Shown here: positions 1-7,116 of the stretch, piece by piece | Layout: every line of letters begins with the position of its first letter | Position numbering within the stretch: the stretch's first letter is position 1 | Assembly (NCBI GenBank): GCA_036756705.1 | Contig: DAIOKN010000051.1 | Coordinates: 1-7,687 of the forward strand | Direction: 5' to 3' | Origin: Caproicibacter sp002399225 | GTDB taxonomy: Bacteria > Bacillota > Clostridia > Oscillospirales > Acutalibacteraceae | Length of the DNA: 7,687 bases | Notes under the pieces: generated by a model | Told to the model about the DNA's origin: nothing | The model's database searches: none | The model's input: only the letters and a program-made list of their open reading frames with translations | Made by a program: the position numbers and the translations under genes

Positions 1-1670
<1,670 letters not shown>

Positions 1671-1674
1671 TCCA

Positions 1675-1680
1675 ATCACC
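1675..1680 (-). promoter_or_regulatory. lepA ribosome binding site supporting the TTG start
   Basis: On the minus strand GGTGAT matches the 3' half of the GGAGGTGAT consensus and is followed by four bases and TTG. It overlaps the alternative GTG codon, so it can only serve the TTG. No better Shine-Dalgarno is placed for the GTG. Confidence 0.5.
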
Positions 1681-1751
1681 GTTCCTGACTGATGTGAAAA
1701 ACCGCCGCGCCCTTGAAAGAGCAGTGGCCATCTTTCTTTTAAATCAACTGT

Positions 1752-1760
1752 ATTATACCA
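1752..1760 (-). promoter_or_regulatory. lepA promoter, extended -10 (TGGTATAAT)
   Basis: The minus strand reads TGGTATAAT, a consensus TATAAT preceded by the TGn extension. No good -35 is found 16-18 bases upstream (the region reads about TTTTCT), which is normal for extended -10 promoters. The predicted transcript starts near 1745, leaving a leader of about 75 nt before lepA. The element is about 50 bp from the marR operator. Confidence 0.6.
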
Positions 1761-1802
1761 TAGGAAACGGGAAAAGAAAACGGCGCGGCAAAACATTCGC
1801 TG

Positions 1803-1831
1803 TTGACAACATTGTATAGATACTATACAAT
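1803..1831 (+). promoter_or_regulatory. Sigma-A promoter of the marR-MFS operon
   Basis: TTGACA (1803-1808), a 17-bp spacer and TACAAT (1826-1831). Counting 7 bases from the end of the -10 puts the transcription start at about 1838, the A of the marR ATG, so the transcript is predicted to be leaderless or to carry only a few bases of leader. The spacer and -10 are covered by the inverted repeat described separately. Confidence 0.75.
1811..1831. promoter_or_regulatory. Palindromic operator, probable MarR binding site
   Basis: Perfect inverted repeat: arms ATTGTATAG (1811-1819) and CTATACAAT (1823-1831) around a 3-base centre. Size and A/T-rich make-up fit MarR-family operators (about 16-20 bp, two-fold symmetric). 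It covers most of the spacer and the whole -10 of the marR promoter, so a bound repressor would block RNA polymerase. Autorepression by the adjacent MarR protein is inferred from position and symmetry. Confidence 0.8.
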
Positions 1832-1837
1832 TAAAAT

Positions 1838-2278
1838 ATGAAAAAGACGGAACGCGAACGAATCGGAGAACAGCTTTTAAATATTTTGGCGGAATTTGCG
1901 GAGCAGGATGCGCAGGCCAGCCGGTTTGGTACGGACACCCTGCTGTACCACTCGGAAATCCACCTTCTGGCCTTCCTGGAAAGCCATCCCCGTCTGCACC
2001 AGGCGGAAACCGCACAGGAACTCGGTCTGACGCGCGGAGCGGTGTCTCAAACGGTCAGGCGGCTGGAAGGCAAGGGGTTCCTCACAAAGCGGAAGGACCC
2101 CGAAAACTGCCGCTGCAATCTGTTGTGTCTGACCGAAAAGGGGCATACCGCCTGCCGCCACCATGCCGCACTGCACCGTCGAATCGAGCGCCGGATCGCC
2201 GGCCTGCTGGCTGGGGCGGACGAAGGCCAGCTCGCCTTTCTGCACGGTTTTTTGACACAGCTCGCGTCCCTGTCCTGA
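1838..2278 (+). CDS. MarR-family winged-helix transcriptional regulator
   Basis: A 146-residue dimeric DNA-binding repressor, within the usual 140-160 range. Helices at about 1-50 and 108-146 would form the dimer interface. The winged helix-turn-helix lies between: HQAETAQELGLTRGAVSQTV (54-73) is the recognition region, and the wing runs from FLTKRKDPEN (81-90) to LTEKG (98-102). The wing keeps R92, but the preceding usual Arg is C91. Four cysteines cluster at 91, 93, 97 and 106. The ATG follows the -10 almost directly and no Shine-Dalgarno precedes it; no alternative start with a well-spaced site was found inside the frame. It sits 88 bases before an MFS transporter on the same strand, the common arrangement of a ligand-responsive repressor with its efflux pump. 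It probably represses itself and the transporter through the palindrome at 1811-1831. The ligand is unknown. Confidence 0.93.
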   Translation: MKKTERERIGEQLLNILAEFAEQDAQASRFGTDTLLYHSEIHLLAFLESHPRLHQAETAQELGLTRGAVSQTVRRLEGKGFLTKRKDPENCRCNLLCLTEKGHTACRHHAALHRRIERRIAGLLAGADEGQLAFLHGFLTQLASLS

Positions 2279-2281
2279 CCG

Positions 2282-2316
2282 GCTTTTCCCTTTTCAGAAG
2301 AACAGGGTGGAAAAGC
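2282..2316. repeat. Inverted repeat between marR and the MFS gene
   Basis: GCTTTTCC (2282-2289) and GGAAAAGC (2309-2316) are exact reverse complements separated by 19 bases. There is no T-run after it, so it is not a good terminator. It could be a weak stem-loop in the bicistronic mRNA or chance. Confidence 0.3.
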
Positions 2317-2366
2317 AAACGGCAGGACGTTCATTCAGATTTCAGAAAGAGGGAGAATTTTTCAGC

Positions 2367-3713
2367 ATGAAAAATCAACCGTCCGGCGGCCGGGAAATGA
2401 AAGCTACCAAGCCGCTGCTGTTTTTACTGGCCGCGGCCTGCGCCGCGACCGTCGCCAATCTTTATTACATACAGCCTCTTCTCGCTCAGGTTGCAAAAAC
2501 ATTCGGGATCCCGCAGGCACGGGCGGGCTATGCCGCAACCGCGACTCAGCTCGGTTATGCGCTGGGGCTTTTCTTTTTCGTGCCGCTCGGCGACAGGGTG
2601 GAAGGGCGCGGGCTGATTGTGAGAATGACTCTGCTTGCCGGTGTGTTTCTGCTCGCAGCCGGATTTTCACCGAGTCTGCCGCTCCTTCTCGTTTTCAGTT
2701 TTGCCCTCGGCGCCGCAACCATCGTTCCGCAGCTGATCGTGCCGCTGACCGCCCATATCTCCAAGCCGGAAAACCGGGGCGCAAACATCGGTTTTGTGAT
2801 GAGCGGTCTGCTGATCGGCATCCTGCTGTCGCGGGTCTTCAGCGGTTTTCTTGGGGAAGCGTTTGGCTGGCGCTTCGTGTTTCACTTGATGGCCGCCGTC
2901 ATGCTGGCGTTCGCGCTGCTGCTGCGGTTTCTGCTTCCGGCTTCTCCCGCAAGGACCAGGGAACCCTACGGAAAGCTTCTCGCCTCCCTGCGCCCGCTGA
3001 TCCAGTCGCAGCCGGTCCTGCGGGAAGCGGCCGTCAACGGCTTTCTCATGTTCGGTGCATTCAGCGCATTCTGGACCAGCCTCGTCTTTCAGCTCAGCAC
3101 CCCCGTGTTCGGCATGGGCAGCCGGGAAGCCGGCCTGTTCGGCCTGGCCGGAATCGGCGGCGCGCTGATCGCTCCGGCGGTCGGCCGCCTTGCGGACCGC
3201 CGGGGCGCGCGGTACACCGTCGGGATCGGCGTCCTGCTTTCTTCTCTCGCTTACCTTCTTTTCCTGTTTGCCGGGAACACGCTGGCCGGTCTGATTGCCG
3301 GCGTCATTCTGCTCGACCTCGGCAACCAGTCGGGCCAGGTTTCAAACCAGGCGCGGATTCAGGCGCTCTCCGACGAGATGAGAAGCCGGATTACCATGGT
3401 CTTCATGGTGTCTTATTTTGTGGGCGGCTCCGCCGGATCTTTTCTTTCTTCCCAGCTTTGGGGACGGATGGGGTGGAACGGCGTCTGCCTGGCCGGCGGC
3501 GGCATGATGGCCCTTGCACTTTTGTTTCATTTTGCCGTTTATCGACCCCCGCACGGTGAAAATTCCTGCCTGAAAGGTTCGGCCAGCCCGTGCAAAAAAG
3601 CCGCTTTCCATGTTGGAAAGCGGCTTTTGGGGTCTGCGCATCCATTCGCATCCAGACATCCCTGCCAGACGGTTTTTCCCCGGCCGTATAGTTACCGGTT
3701 GATATTCCGATAA
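2367..3713 (+). CDS. MFS efflux transporter (AraJ-type), C-terminal tail abnormal
   Basis: Proton-driven exporter of the major facilitator superfamily in the cytoplasmic membrane, probably for a drug or other small molecule sensed by the upstream MarR. The frame gives 448 residues with about twelve hydrophobic segments from 16 to about 391. NLYYIQPLL is at 31-39, and motif A loops are PLGDRVEGRG (73-82) and VGRLADRRGAR (272-282). Start chosen at ATG 2367, with GAGGGAG at 2349-2355 (11-base spacing); ATG 2397 is an alternative, and a GTG at 2307 has no suitable site. The family normally ends soon after the last helix, here about residue 393 (VYR). Instead the frame continues for about 55 residues of unrelated composition, through a terminator hairpin (3594-3628) and 22 bases into the convergent gene. 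Both other frames stop before the hairpin, suggesting a lost stop or an indel near the C-run at 3545-3549. The transporter call is sure; the true C-terminus is not. Confidence 0.92.
   Translation: MKNQPSGGREMKATKPLLFLLAAACAATVANLYYIQPLLAQVAKTFGIPQARAGYAATATQLGYALGLFFFVPLGDRVEGRGLIVRMTLLAGVFLLAAGFSPSLPLLLVFSFALGAATIVPQLIVPLTAHISKPENRGANIGFVMSGLLIGILLSRVFSGFLGEAFGWRFVFHLMAAVMLAFALLLRFLLPASPARTREPYGKLLASLRPLIQSQPVLREAAVNGFLMFGAFSAFWTSLVFQLSTPVFGMGSREAGLFGLAGIGGALIAPAVGRLADRRGARYTVGIGVLLSSLAYLLFLFAGNTLAGLIAGVILLDLGNQSGQVSNQARIQALSDEMRSRITMVFMVSYFVGGSAGSFLSSQLWGRMGWNGVCLAGGGMMALALLFHFAVYRPPHGENSCLKGSASPCKKAAFHVGKRLLGSAHPFASRHPCQTVFPRPYSYRLIFR
3594..3628. terminator. Bidirectional rho-independent terminator
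   Basis: A 15-bp perfect stem pairs 3596-3610 with 3614-3628 (AAAAGCCGCTTTCCA and its complement) around a 3-base loop. Read on the minus strand it is followed by six T, so it best ends the Ser-rich protein gene whose stop is at 3692. On the plus strand there is only a four-T run, but it could also stop marR-MFS transcripts. It lies inside the annotated open frame of the transporter. Confidence 0.88.
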
Positions 3714-4300
3714 TATTTGTCATTCAGAAGCCGTTTTTTACGGGACCGCCGCGGCTTGCGGTAACGCTTGCGGCCCATTCCGCGCGGCGGCCGCCGATTG
3801 CTGAACACAACGATCAAAACGACGATGACCCCAAGCACGATGCAGGCCCACGACAAAATGCCGATCCAAGTCATCCCGCGGGTAGAGTTCCCGCCTGCCG
3901 ACGCCAGAGGATTTGCTTCGGAAACGCTTGCCACGCTCGGCAGTGAAATCTCGCTCGAAGAGGCCGAGTCAAGCAGTCCCCCGGCCCCTTTTTCCGAATC
4001 TACCTGCGACGACGAAACGTCGGAAGAAAGTACTTTGTAGGTTTTTCTCTTTACCGTCCTTCTGGACGTTCTGGAAGAGAAGTACGCTTTTGAAGAAACA
4101 GACGGCGCGCTGCTCTTCCGGGGAGGCGACGATGACGCCCGCTGGGAAGAAGCGGCCTTTGAAGGGGCCGCCGAGCTGGTCAAATCCGGGACGGATGTTG
4201 TCGTTTGCCCTCCTGACTGCGCATACGCAGCCAGGGAACCCCAAACAGCTACCAGAGTCATTATCATAAAAACGGACAGCATTTTTGCAAGTCGGTTCAT
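3692..4300 (-). CDS. Exported Ser-rich single-pass membrane protein, unknown function
   Basis: A 202-residue protein I cannot name. It has an N-terminal signal peptide (basic MNRLAK, hydrophobic core about 8-25, likely cleavage after AYA near 27). A low-complexity Ser/Ala/Thr-rich region follows (about 35-130), interrupted by a basic stretch at 79-86 (SRRTVKRK). One transmembrane helix lies at about 144-166 (from MTWIGILSW). The tail after it is strongly basic (about 168-202, many Arg/Lys), consistent with a cytoplasmic or nucleic acid/membrane-binding end. This suggests an extracytoplasmic linker-like domain with a C-terminal anchor; no LPxTG sortase motif is seen. ATG at 4300 has an excellent GGAGG site with 7-base spacing. 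It follows the 72-residue gene by 27 bases, but a strong promoter within the end of that gene points to independent expression. It ends before the terminator at 3594-3628. Confidence 0.82.
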   Translation of the reverse strand: MNRLAKMLSVFMIMTLVAVWGSLAAYAQSGGQTTTSVPDLTSSAAPSKAASSQRASSSPPRKSSAPSVSSKAYFSSRTSRRTVKRKTYKVLSSDVSSSQVDSEKGAGGLLDSASSSEISLPSVASVSEANPLASAGGNSTRGMTWIGILSWACIVLGVIVVLIVVFSNRRPPRGMGRKRYRKPRRSRKKRLLNDKYYRNINR

Positions 4301-4327
4301 TGAAAGCCCTCCGCCGAAATTTCACAA

Positions 4328-4546
4328 TCAATTGCTTTTCACGGAATCATTATAGCATATCTCCGCCGTATTGCAAGTAAGGCCCCAATTTTTGCCGGTA
4401 ATTTGAGAAAGAAGCGTTTTATTGTCGCCAAATCCGATTCTGCGGCACTGTGCGTCCACTTCTGCCAGACCCAGCAAAAGCCCAAATACACAAAGAGTGC
4501 CAAGCAGGGATACCAAAAAGATTCTGAGACTGCGATGATGCTTCAT
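4328..4546 (-). CDS. Small single-pass membrane protein downstream of spoIIP
   Basis: A 72-residue protein of unknown function. A basic N-terminus (MKHHRSLR) leads into one hydrophobic helix (about 9-27). A short polar domain then begins AEVDAQCRRIGFGDNKTLL (28-46) and contains cysteines at 34, 58 and 64, with another (19) in the helix. ATG 4546 was chosen because AAGGA lies 11 bases upstream on the minus strand; a longer in-frame extension to 4603 adds a poorly conserved-looking basic stretch with no ribosome site. It starts 64 bases after the spoIIP stop. In B. subtilis the gene after spoIIP is yqxA, also small; this occupies the same place, but I see no clear sequence match and do not assign that name. 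Its last ~15 codons overlap a strong promoter for the next gene. Confidence 0.68.
   Translation of the reverse strand: MKHHRSLRIFLVSLLGTLCVFGLLLGLAEVDAQCRRIGFGDNKTLLSQITGKNWGLTCNTAEICYNDSVKSN
4349..4376 (-). promoter_or_regulatory. Sigma-A promoter inside the end of the small membrane protein gene
   Basis: On the minus strand: TTGCAA (4376-4371), a 16-bp spacer and TATAAT (4354-4349), with TGC just before it forming an extended -10. The predicted start is near 4342, about 40 bases before the ATG of the Ser-rich protein. This would give that gene a vegetative transcript separate from spoIIP. Confidence 0.72.
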
Positions 4547-4610
4547 GACTGTTTTTTTCCTTCTTTTTTTTACGCCGGCCGCGGACCGGGTTCCGTGCGG
4601 CACGGTTTTC

Positions 4611-5666
4611 CTAGGTCAGCTGCGATAAAGTCGCCGCCAGTGCTTTGCCAAACAGTTCCCCGCCGTACACCGCCTCGTCGAGCGTGTTGGCATCCGTCCC
4701 GATTTCAACCAGCAGGGAACCGTGGGTGACGTTTTCATTGTATCGGCGCGCGCAGAAATTCAGCGGGCGGGCGAAATTCGGGTAAAGATCCGCCATAGAT
4801 TTCTGAAGCCGCAGAGCAAACCGCAGATTGTACTCCCAGTCCGGAAATCCCAGGTCCCCCGTGTCGTCGCAGCCTGAAATCACCATCACCTGCGCGGTTT
4901 TCTTTCCGTTGACCACCGCCGTCGGTTTTAAACGGGTTCCGTCGGTGCGGGTCATCGCGTCGCGGTGCAGGTCGATGGTCACCTGGATGGACGGATGCGC
5001 TTTCAGGTCTTTGCGCATCGTGACGATCGAACGCTGGTAAGAACCGTTATAGGCGGGATAATCATGGTAAGTGGTGTCGTGCAGCACGCCGATTCCGGCC
5101 GCCTCAAGCTGTTTTGCAATTGCGTCGCCGACCGCGCAGACGCTCTTTGTCTTATCCGTCGTGCGCGTCACCCCGCTGAAAGCCTCCGTTGTGTGCGTGT
5201 GGTAAATCAGGACCTGCGGGCCCGCGTTTTTCTGGATCTTGATGTCGGGCCGTTTACTCAGCTCGGCCCCAATGTCGACCGAATGATGCTGATTGGAGTT
5301 TTTTACATAGAAATCTTCGTATTTGCTTCCGCCTGTGTTGATGCACATTTCCTGCACGCCGTTTTCCGTCGATCCTGTGCCGGAGGGCACGGAAGACCCG
5401 CGGGAAGCCTCCGAAGCGGAAGACTGTCTGCGGGAAGAAAGCGAACCGGAAGATTTCCCCGAAGATCCGGGTGATGAAATCGTATCGTCCTCCTCGTCGG
5501 CGCTGTGGTACCCTTCCGCCGCGCCGCAGGGCAGGATAAACCCCGCAGCCGCAACCGCCGTGTTCCGGCTGAATCCCGCGGGGAGACGCACGGCCACGCA
5601 CGCCACCGCCAGCACGGCAAGCAGCGCCGAAGCTATTTCCATCAGTCGTTCCGTACCTTTTTTCAT
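4611..5666 (-). CDS. spoIIP: Stage II sporulation protein P (SpoIIP), peptidoglycan amidase/endopeptidase
   Basis: Membrane-anchored enzyme of the DMP engulfment machinery (with SpoIID and SpoIIM), which removes septal peptidoglycan so the mother cell can engulf the forespore. The 351-residue protein has an N-terminal membrane helix (about 9-28), a second hydrophobic stretch near 36-47, a Ser/Gly-rich linker (about 62-103) and the amidase domain (about 145-345). Family motifs are VLIYHTHTTEAF (152-163; H156, H158, E161), TIDLHRDA (230-237; H234) and GSLLVEIGTDANTLDEA (316-332; E321), the probable zinc and catalytic residues. ATG 5666 is preferred because GGGGGAAGGA precedes it (5668-5677); a GTG at 5681, five codons upstream, has no ribosome site. 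It lies 133 bases after gpr, room for its own promoter: a weak sigma-E-like -10 (CATAAAAA, 5697-5704) is visible without a convincing -35. Confidence 0.96.
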   Translation of the reverse strand: MKKGTERLMEIASALLAVLAVACVAVRLPAGFSRNTAVAAAGFILPCGAAEGYHSADEEDDTISSPGSSGKSSGSLSSRRQSSASEASRGSSVPSGTGSTENGVQEMCINTGGSKYEDFYVKNSNQHHSVDIGAELSKRPDIKIQKNAGPQVLIYHTHTTEAFSGVTRTTDKTKSVCAVGDAIAKQLEAAGIGVLHDTTYHDYPAYNGSYQRSIVTMRKDLKAHPSIQVTIDLHRDAMTRTDGTRLKPTAVVNGKKTAQVMVISGCDDTGDLGFPDWEYNLRFALRLQKSMADLYPNFARPLNFCARRYNENVTHGSLLVEIGTDANTLDEAVYGGELFGKALAATLSQLT

Positions 5667-5799
5667 ATCCTTCCCCCGCACATCGTGTTCAAGTTATTTT
5701 TATGCGGCGGACGGCGGATTCAGACCTGCACCGGCCCGGCGTTCGGAACGCGGCGGAAAAGCGGCCTGCCTCTGCGGGACGTTTGCGTCCGGCGCGCCG

Positions 5800-6612
5800 T
5801 CAGGTCAGTTCCTCGAATTCCTCAACGCTCAGCGACGGATTCACGGCGCGGTTAATCCCCATGGAAAGAAGCCGCGCCCCGCGCTGGATAATGAGATCCA
5901 CTTCCCGCGGCGTCATCATCATGGATGCGCCGCGCGGCGCGATCTTTTCCGGCGGGCCGTCTTTGCCGAGCAGATCCGCGGCGAGGGTGGCGGCGTCCAC
6001 TACGGTGGGGATGCCCATGCTGACGACCGGCACGCCCAGGGTCGCCTGGTCGATGCGGGGGCGCGAATTTCCGACCCCGGAGCCCGGCGAGACTCCGGCG
6101 GAGCTGAGCTGAACCGTGCATCCAAGGCGCGACGGGCTGCGCGCGGCCAGCGCATCCACCGTGACGACGGCGGAGGGTTTGACCTCTCCGACGACGGCAC
6201 GCAGCACCTCGAACGCTTCCATGCCCGTGCAGCCCAGGACCCCGGGGCTGATTACCGCAACCGGGCGCAGGCCGGAAAGGCCCGTGACGCGGGCCAGCTC
6301 CCCCTTGATGTAGCGCGTGGCCAGCACCTCTTCCGCGGCCATCGGGCCGAGCGCATCCGGCGTCATGTTCCGGTTGCCGAGCCCCGCCGCCAAGATCAGT
6401 CCTTTTTTCGGCAAAAGCGCCTCCAGCTCCGAAGCGACGAGTTTCAGCAGCGAATCATTGGAGTCGATGTGGTCGGAAATCGACTGCACCTCCATCGTCA
6501 CATAGGTCCTTCCGTTGTCGTCGATCCGTGTCAGGACGCAGCCGTCTTTTTCCGTTCGCACCTGTTTTGAAGGCTCTGTGGATTCCAGCGCAAGGTCTGT
6601 GCGAAAGTTCAT
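5800..6612 (-). CDS. gpr: GPR endopeptidase (germination protease for SASPs)
   Basis: Aspartic-type peptidase (family A25) made as a zymogen in the forespore; after autoprocessing it degrades small acid-soluble spore proteins at germination. Diagnostic segments are RTDLALE (4-10), AAGLGNRNMTPDALGPMA (75-92), SPGVLGCTGMEAFE (122-135), TVDALAARS (151-159), SSAGVSPGSGVGNSR (170-184), GVPVVSMGIPTVVDAAT (193-209) and MTPREVD (233-239). D86 and D153 align with the catalytic aspartates known in Bacillus megaterium GPR (D127 and D193). At 270 residues it is much shorter than the ~370 of Bacillus, mainly in the N-terminal region and after VVDAAT, which I recall as common in Clostridia. ATG 6612 has AAGGAAG eight bases upstream. 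It is divergent from rpsT across only 95 bases; a sigma-G promoter is expected there, but I see no clear match. It is followed by spoIIP. Confidence 0.96.
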   Translation of the reverse strand: MNFRTDLALESTEPSKQVRTEKDGCVLTRIDDNGRTYVTMEVQSISDHIDSNDSLLKLVASELEALLPKKGLILAAGLGNRNMTPDALGPMAAEEVLATRYIKGELARVTGLSGLRPVAVISPGVLGCTGMEAFEVLRAVVGEVKPSAVVTVDALAARSPSRLGCTVQLSSAGVSPGSGVGNSRPRIDQATLGVPVVSMGIPTVVDAATLAADLLGKDGPPEKIAPRGASMMMTPREVDLIIQRGARLLSMGINRAVNPSLSVEEFEELT

Positions 6613-6644
6613 TTGCGAGGCTTCCTTTCTTCCTAAAAAATATC

Positions 6645-6673
6645 TTGCATTTTCTTCGTATCAATGATATGAT
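6645..6673 (+). promoter_or_regulatory. Sigma-A promoter of rpsT
   Basis: TTGCAT (6645-6650), a 17-bp spacer and TATGAT (6668-6673). Predicted start near 6680 gives a leader of about 28 nt, too short for an elaborate leader structure. An 11-bp palindrome (TATCA-A-TGATA, 6659-6669) overlaps the spacer and the start of the -10. Confidence 0.72.
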
Positions 6674-6692
6674 TAATTGTAAAACTATGCAC

Positions 6693-6700
6693 AAAGGAGG
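6693..6700 (+). promoter_or_regulatory. rpsT ribosome binding site (AAAGGAGG)
   Basis: AAAGGAGG lies 7 bases before ATG 6708. This fixes the start of S20 and rules out the longer in-frame extension upstream. Confidence 0.9.
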
Positions 6701-6707
6701 TTTAACG

Positions 6708-6971
6708 ATGCCAAATATCAAATCGGCCAAGAAGCGCGTGAGAGTCATTGCCACCAAAACTCTGATCAACAAGTCCGCGACGGCGGAACTGAAAACAGAT
6801 ATAAAGAAAGCCAGTCACGCTGTGGAAAGCGGCGACGAAGCCAGCGCACAAGCGGTGAAAGCTGCCGTGAAAAGAATCGACAAAGCCGCCGCAAAAGGAA
6901 TTCTTCACAAAAACAACGCGGCGAGGAAAAAATCGGCGCTTGTCCGCAAACTGAACGCGGCGAAGGTATGA
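6708..6971 (+). CDS. rpsT: 30S ribosomal protein S20
   Basis: Small-subunit protein that binds the 5' domain of 16S rRNA early in 30S assembly. The 87 residues match the normal family length (about 85-88). The family signature is clear: MPNIKSAKKRVRVIATKTLINKS at the N-terminus (given here from residue 1 to 23 in part: MPNIKSAKKR, then KTLINKS at 17-23), AVKRIDKAAAKGILHKNNAA (52-71) and the basic end ARKKSALVRKL (72-82). It is rich in Lys and Ala and predicted all-helical. ATG 6708 is set by an almost perfect ribosome site. It is monocistronic, with its own promoter at 6645-6673 and a terminator at 6992-7020, and divergent from gpr, the same head-to-head arrangement I recall in Bacillus subtilis. 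Confidence 0.98.
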   Translation: MPNIKSAKKRVRVIATKTLINKSATAELKTDIKKASHAVESGDEASAQAVKAAVKRIDKAAAKGILHKNNAARKKSALVRKLNAAKV

Positions 6972-6991
6972 CCTGTTTCTTCGCGTAAAGC

Positions 6992-7020
6992 AAAAGCAGA
7001 GCGGCACGCCCTGCTTTTTT
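6992..7020 (+). terminator. Rho-independent terminator of rpsT
   Basis: AAAAGCAG (6992-6999) pairs with CTGCTTTT (7011-7018), with GC-rich bases in the loop and a run of six T at 7015-7020. It lies 20 bases after the rpsT stop. Confidence 0.82.
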
Positions 7021-7053
7021 ACTATCCGCCCGTTTTCCCACCGGGCCGGGCAA

Positions 7054-7082
7054 TTGACATTTCCCCGTTTTTTGATTATTAT
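7054..7082 (+). promoter_or_regulatory. Sigma-A promoter of the 50-residue membrane protein gene
   Basis: Consensus TTGACA (7054-7059), a 17-bp spacer and TATTAT (7077-7082). Predicted start near 7089, giving a leader of about 40 nt. The strong match supports the very short gene downstream being real and expressed in growing cells. Confidence 0.8.
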
Positions 7083-7116
7083 GAAGATGGACGGACTTTG
7101 AACCCATCGTGCATAC

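Noticed and set aside
2307..2366. Upstream GTG start for the MFS transporter
   Set aside because: No suitable ribosome site, and the added 20 residues are charged and unlike MFS N-termini; ATG 2367 has GAGGGAG upstream.
4593..4605. Hairpin CCGTG-CGG-CACGG between spoIIP and the small gene, as a terminator
   Set aside because: A 5-bp stem with no T-run on the minus strand where spoIIP is read; only a four-T run follows on the plus strand, where no gene needs it.
5323..6570. 415-codon open frame on the plus strand opposite spoIIP and gpr
   Set aside because: It spans two confidently identified minus-strand genes and the spacer between them; composition is Arg/Ala/Gly-rich as expected of a shadow frame.
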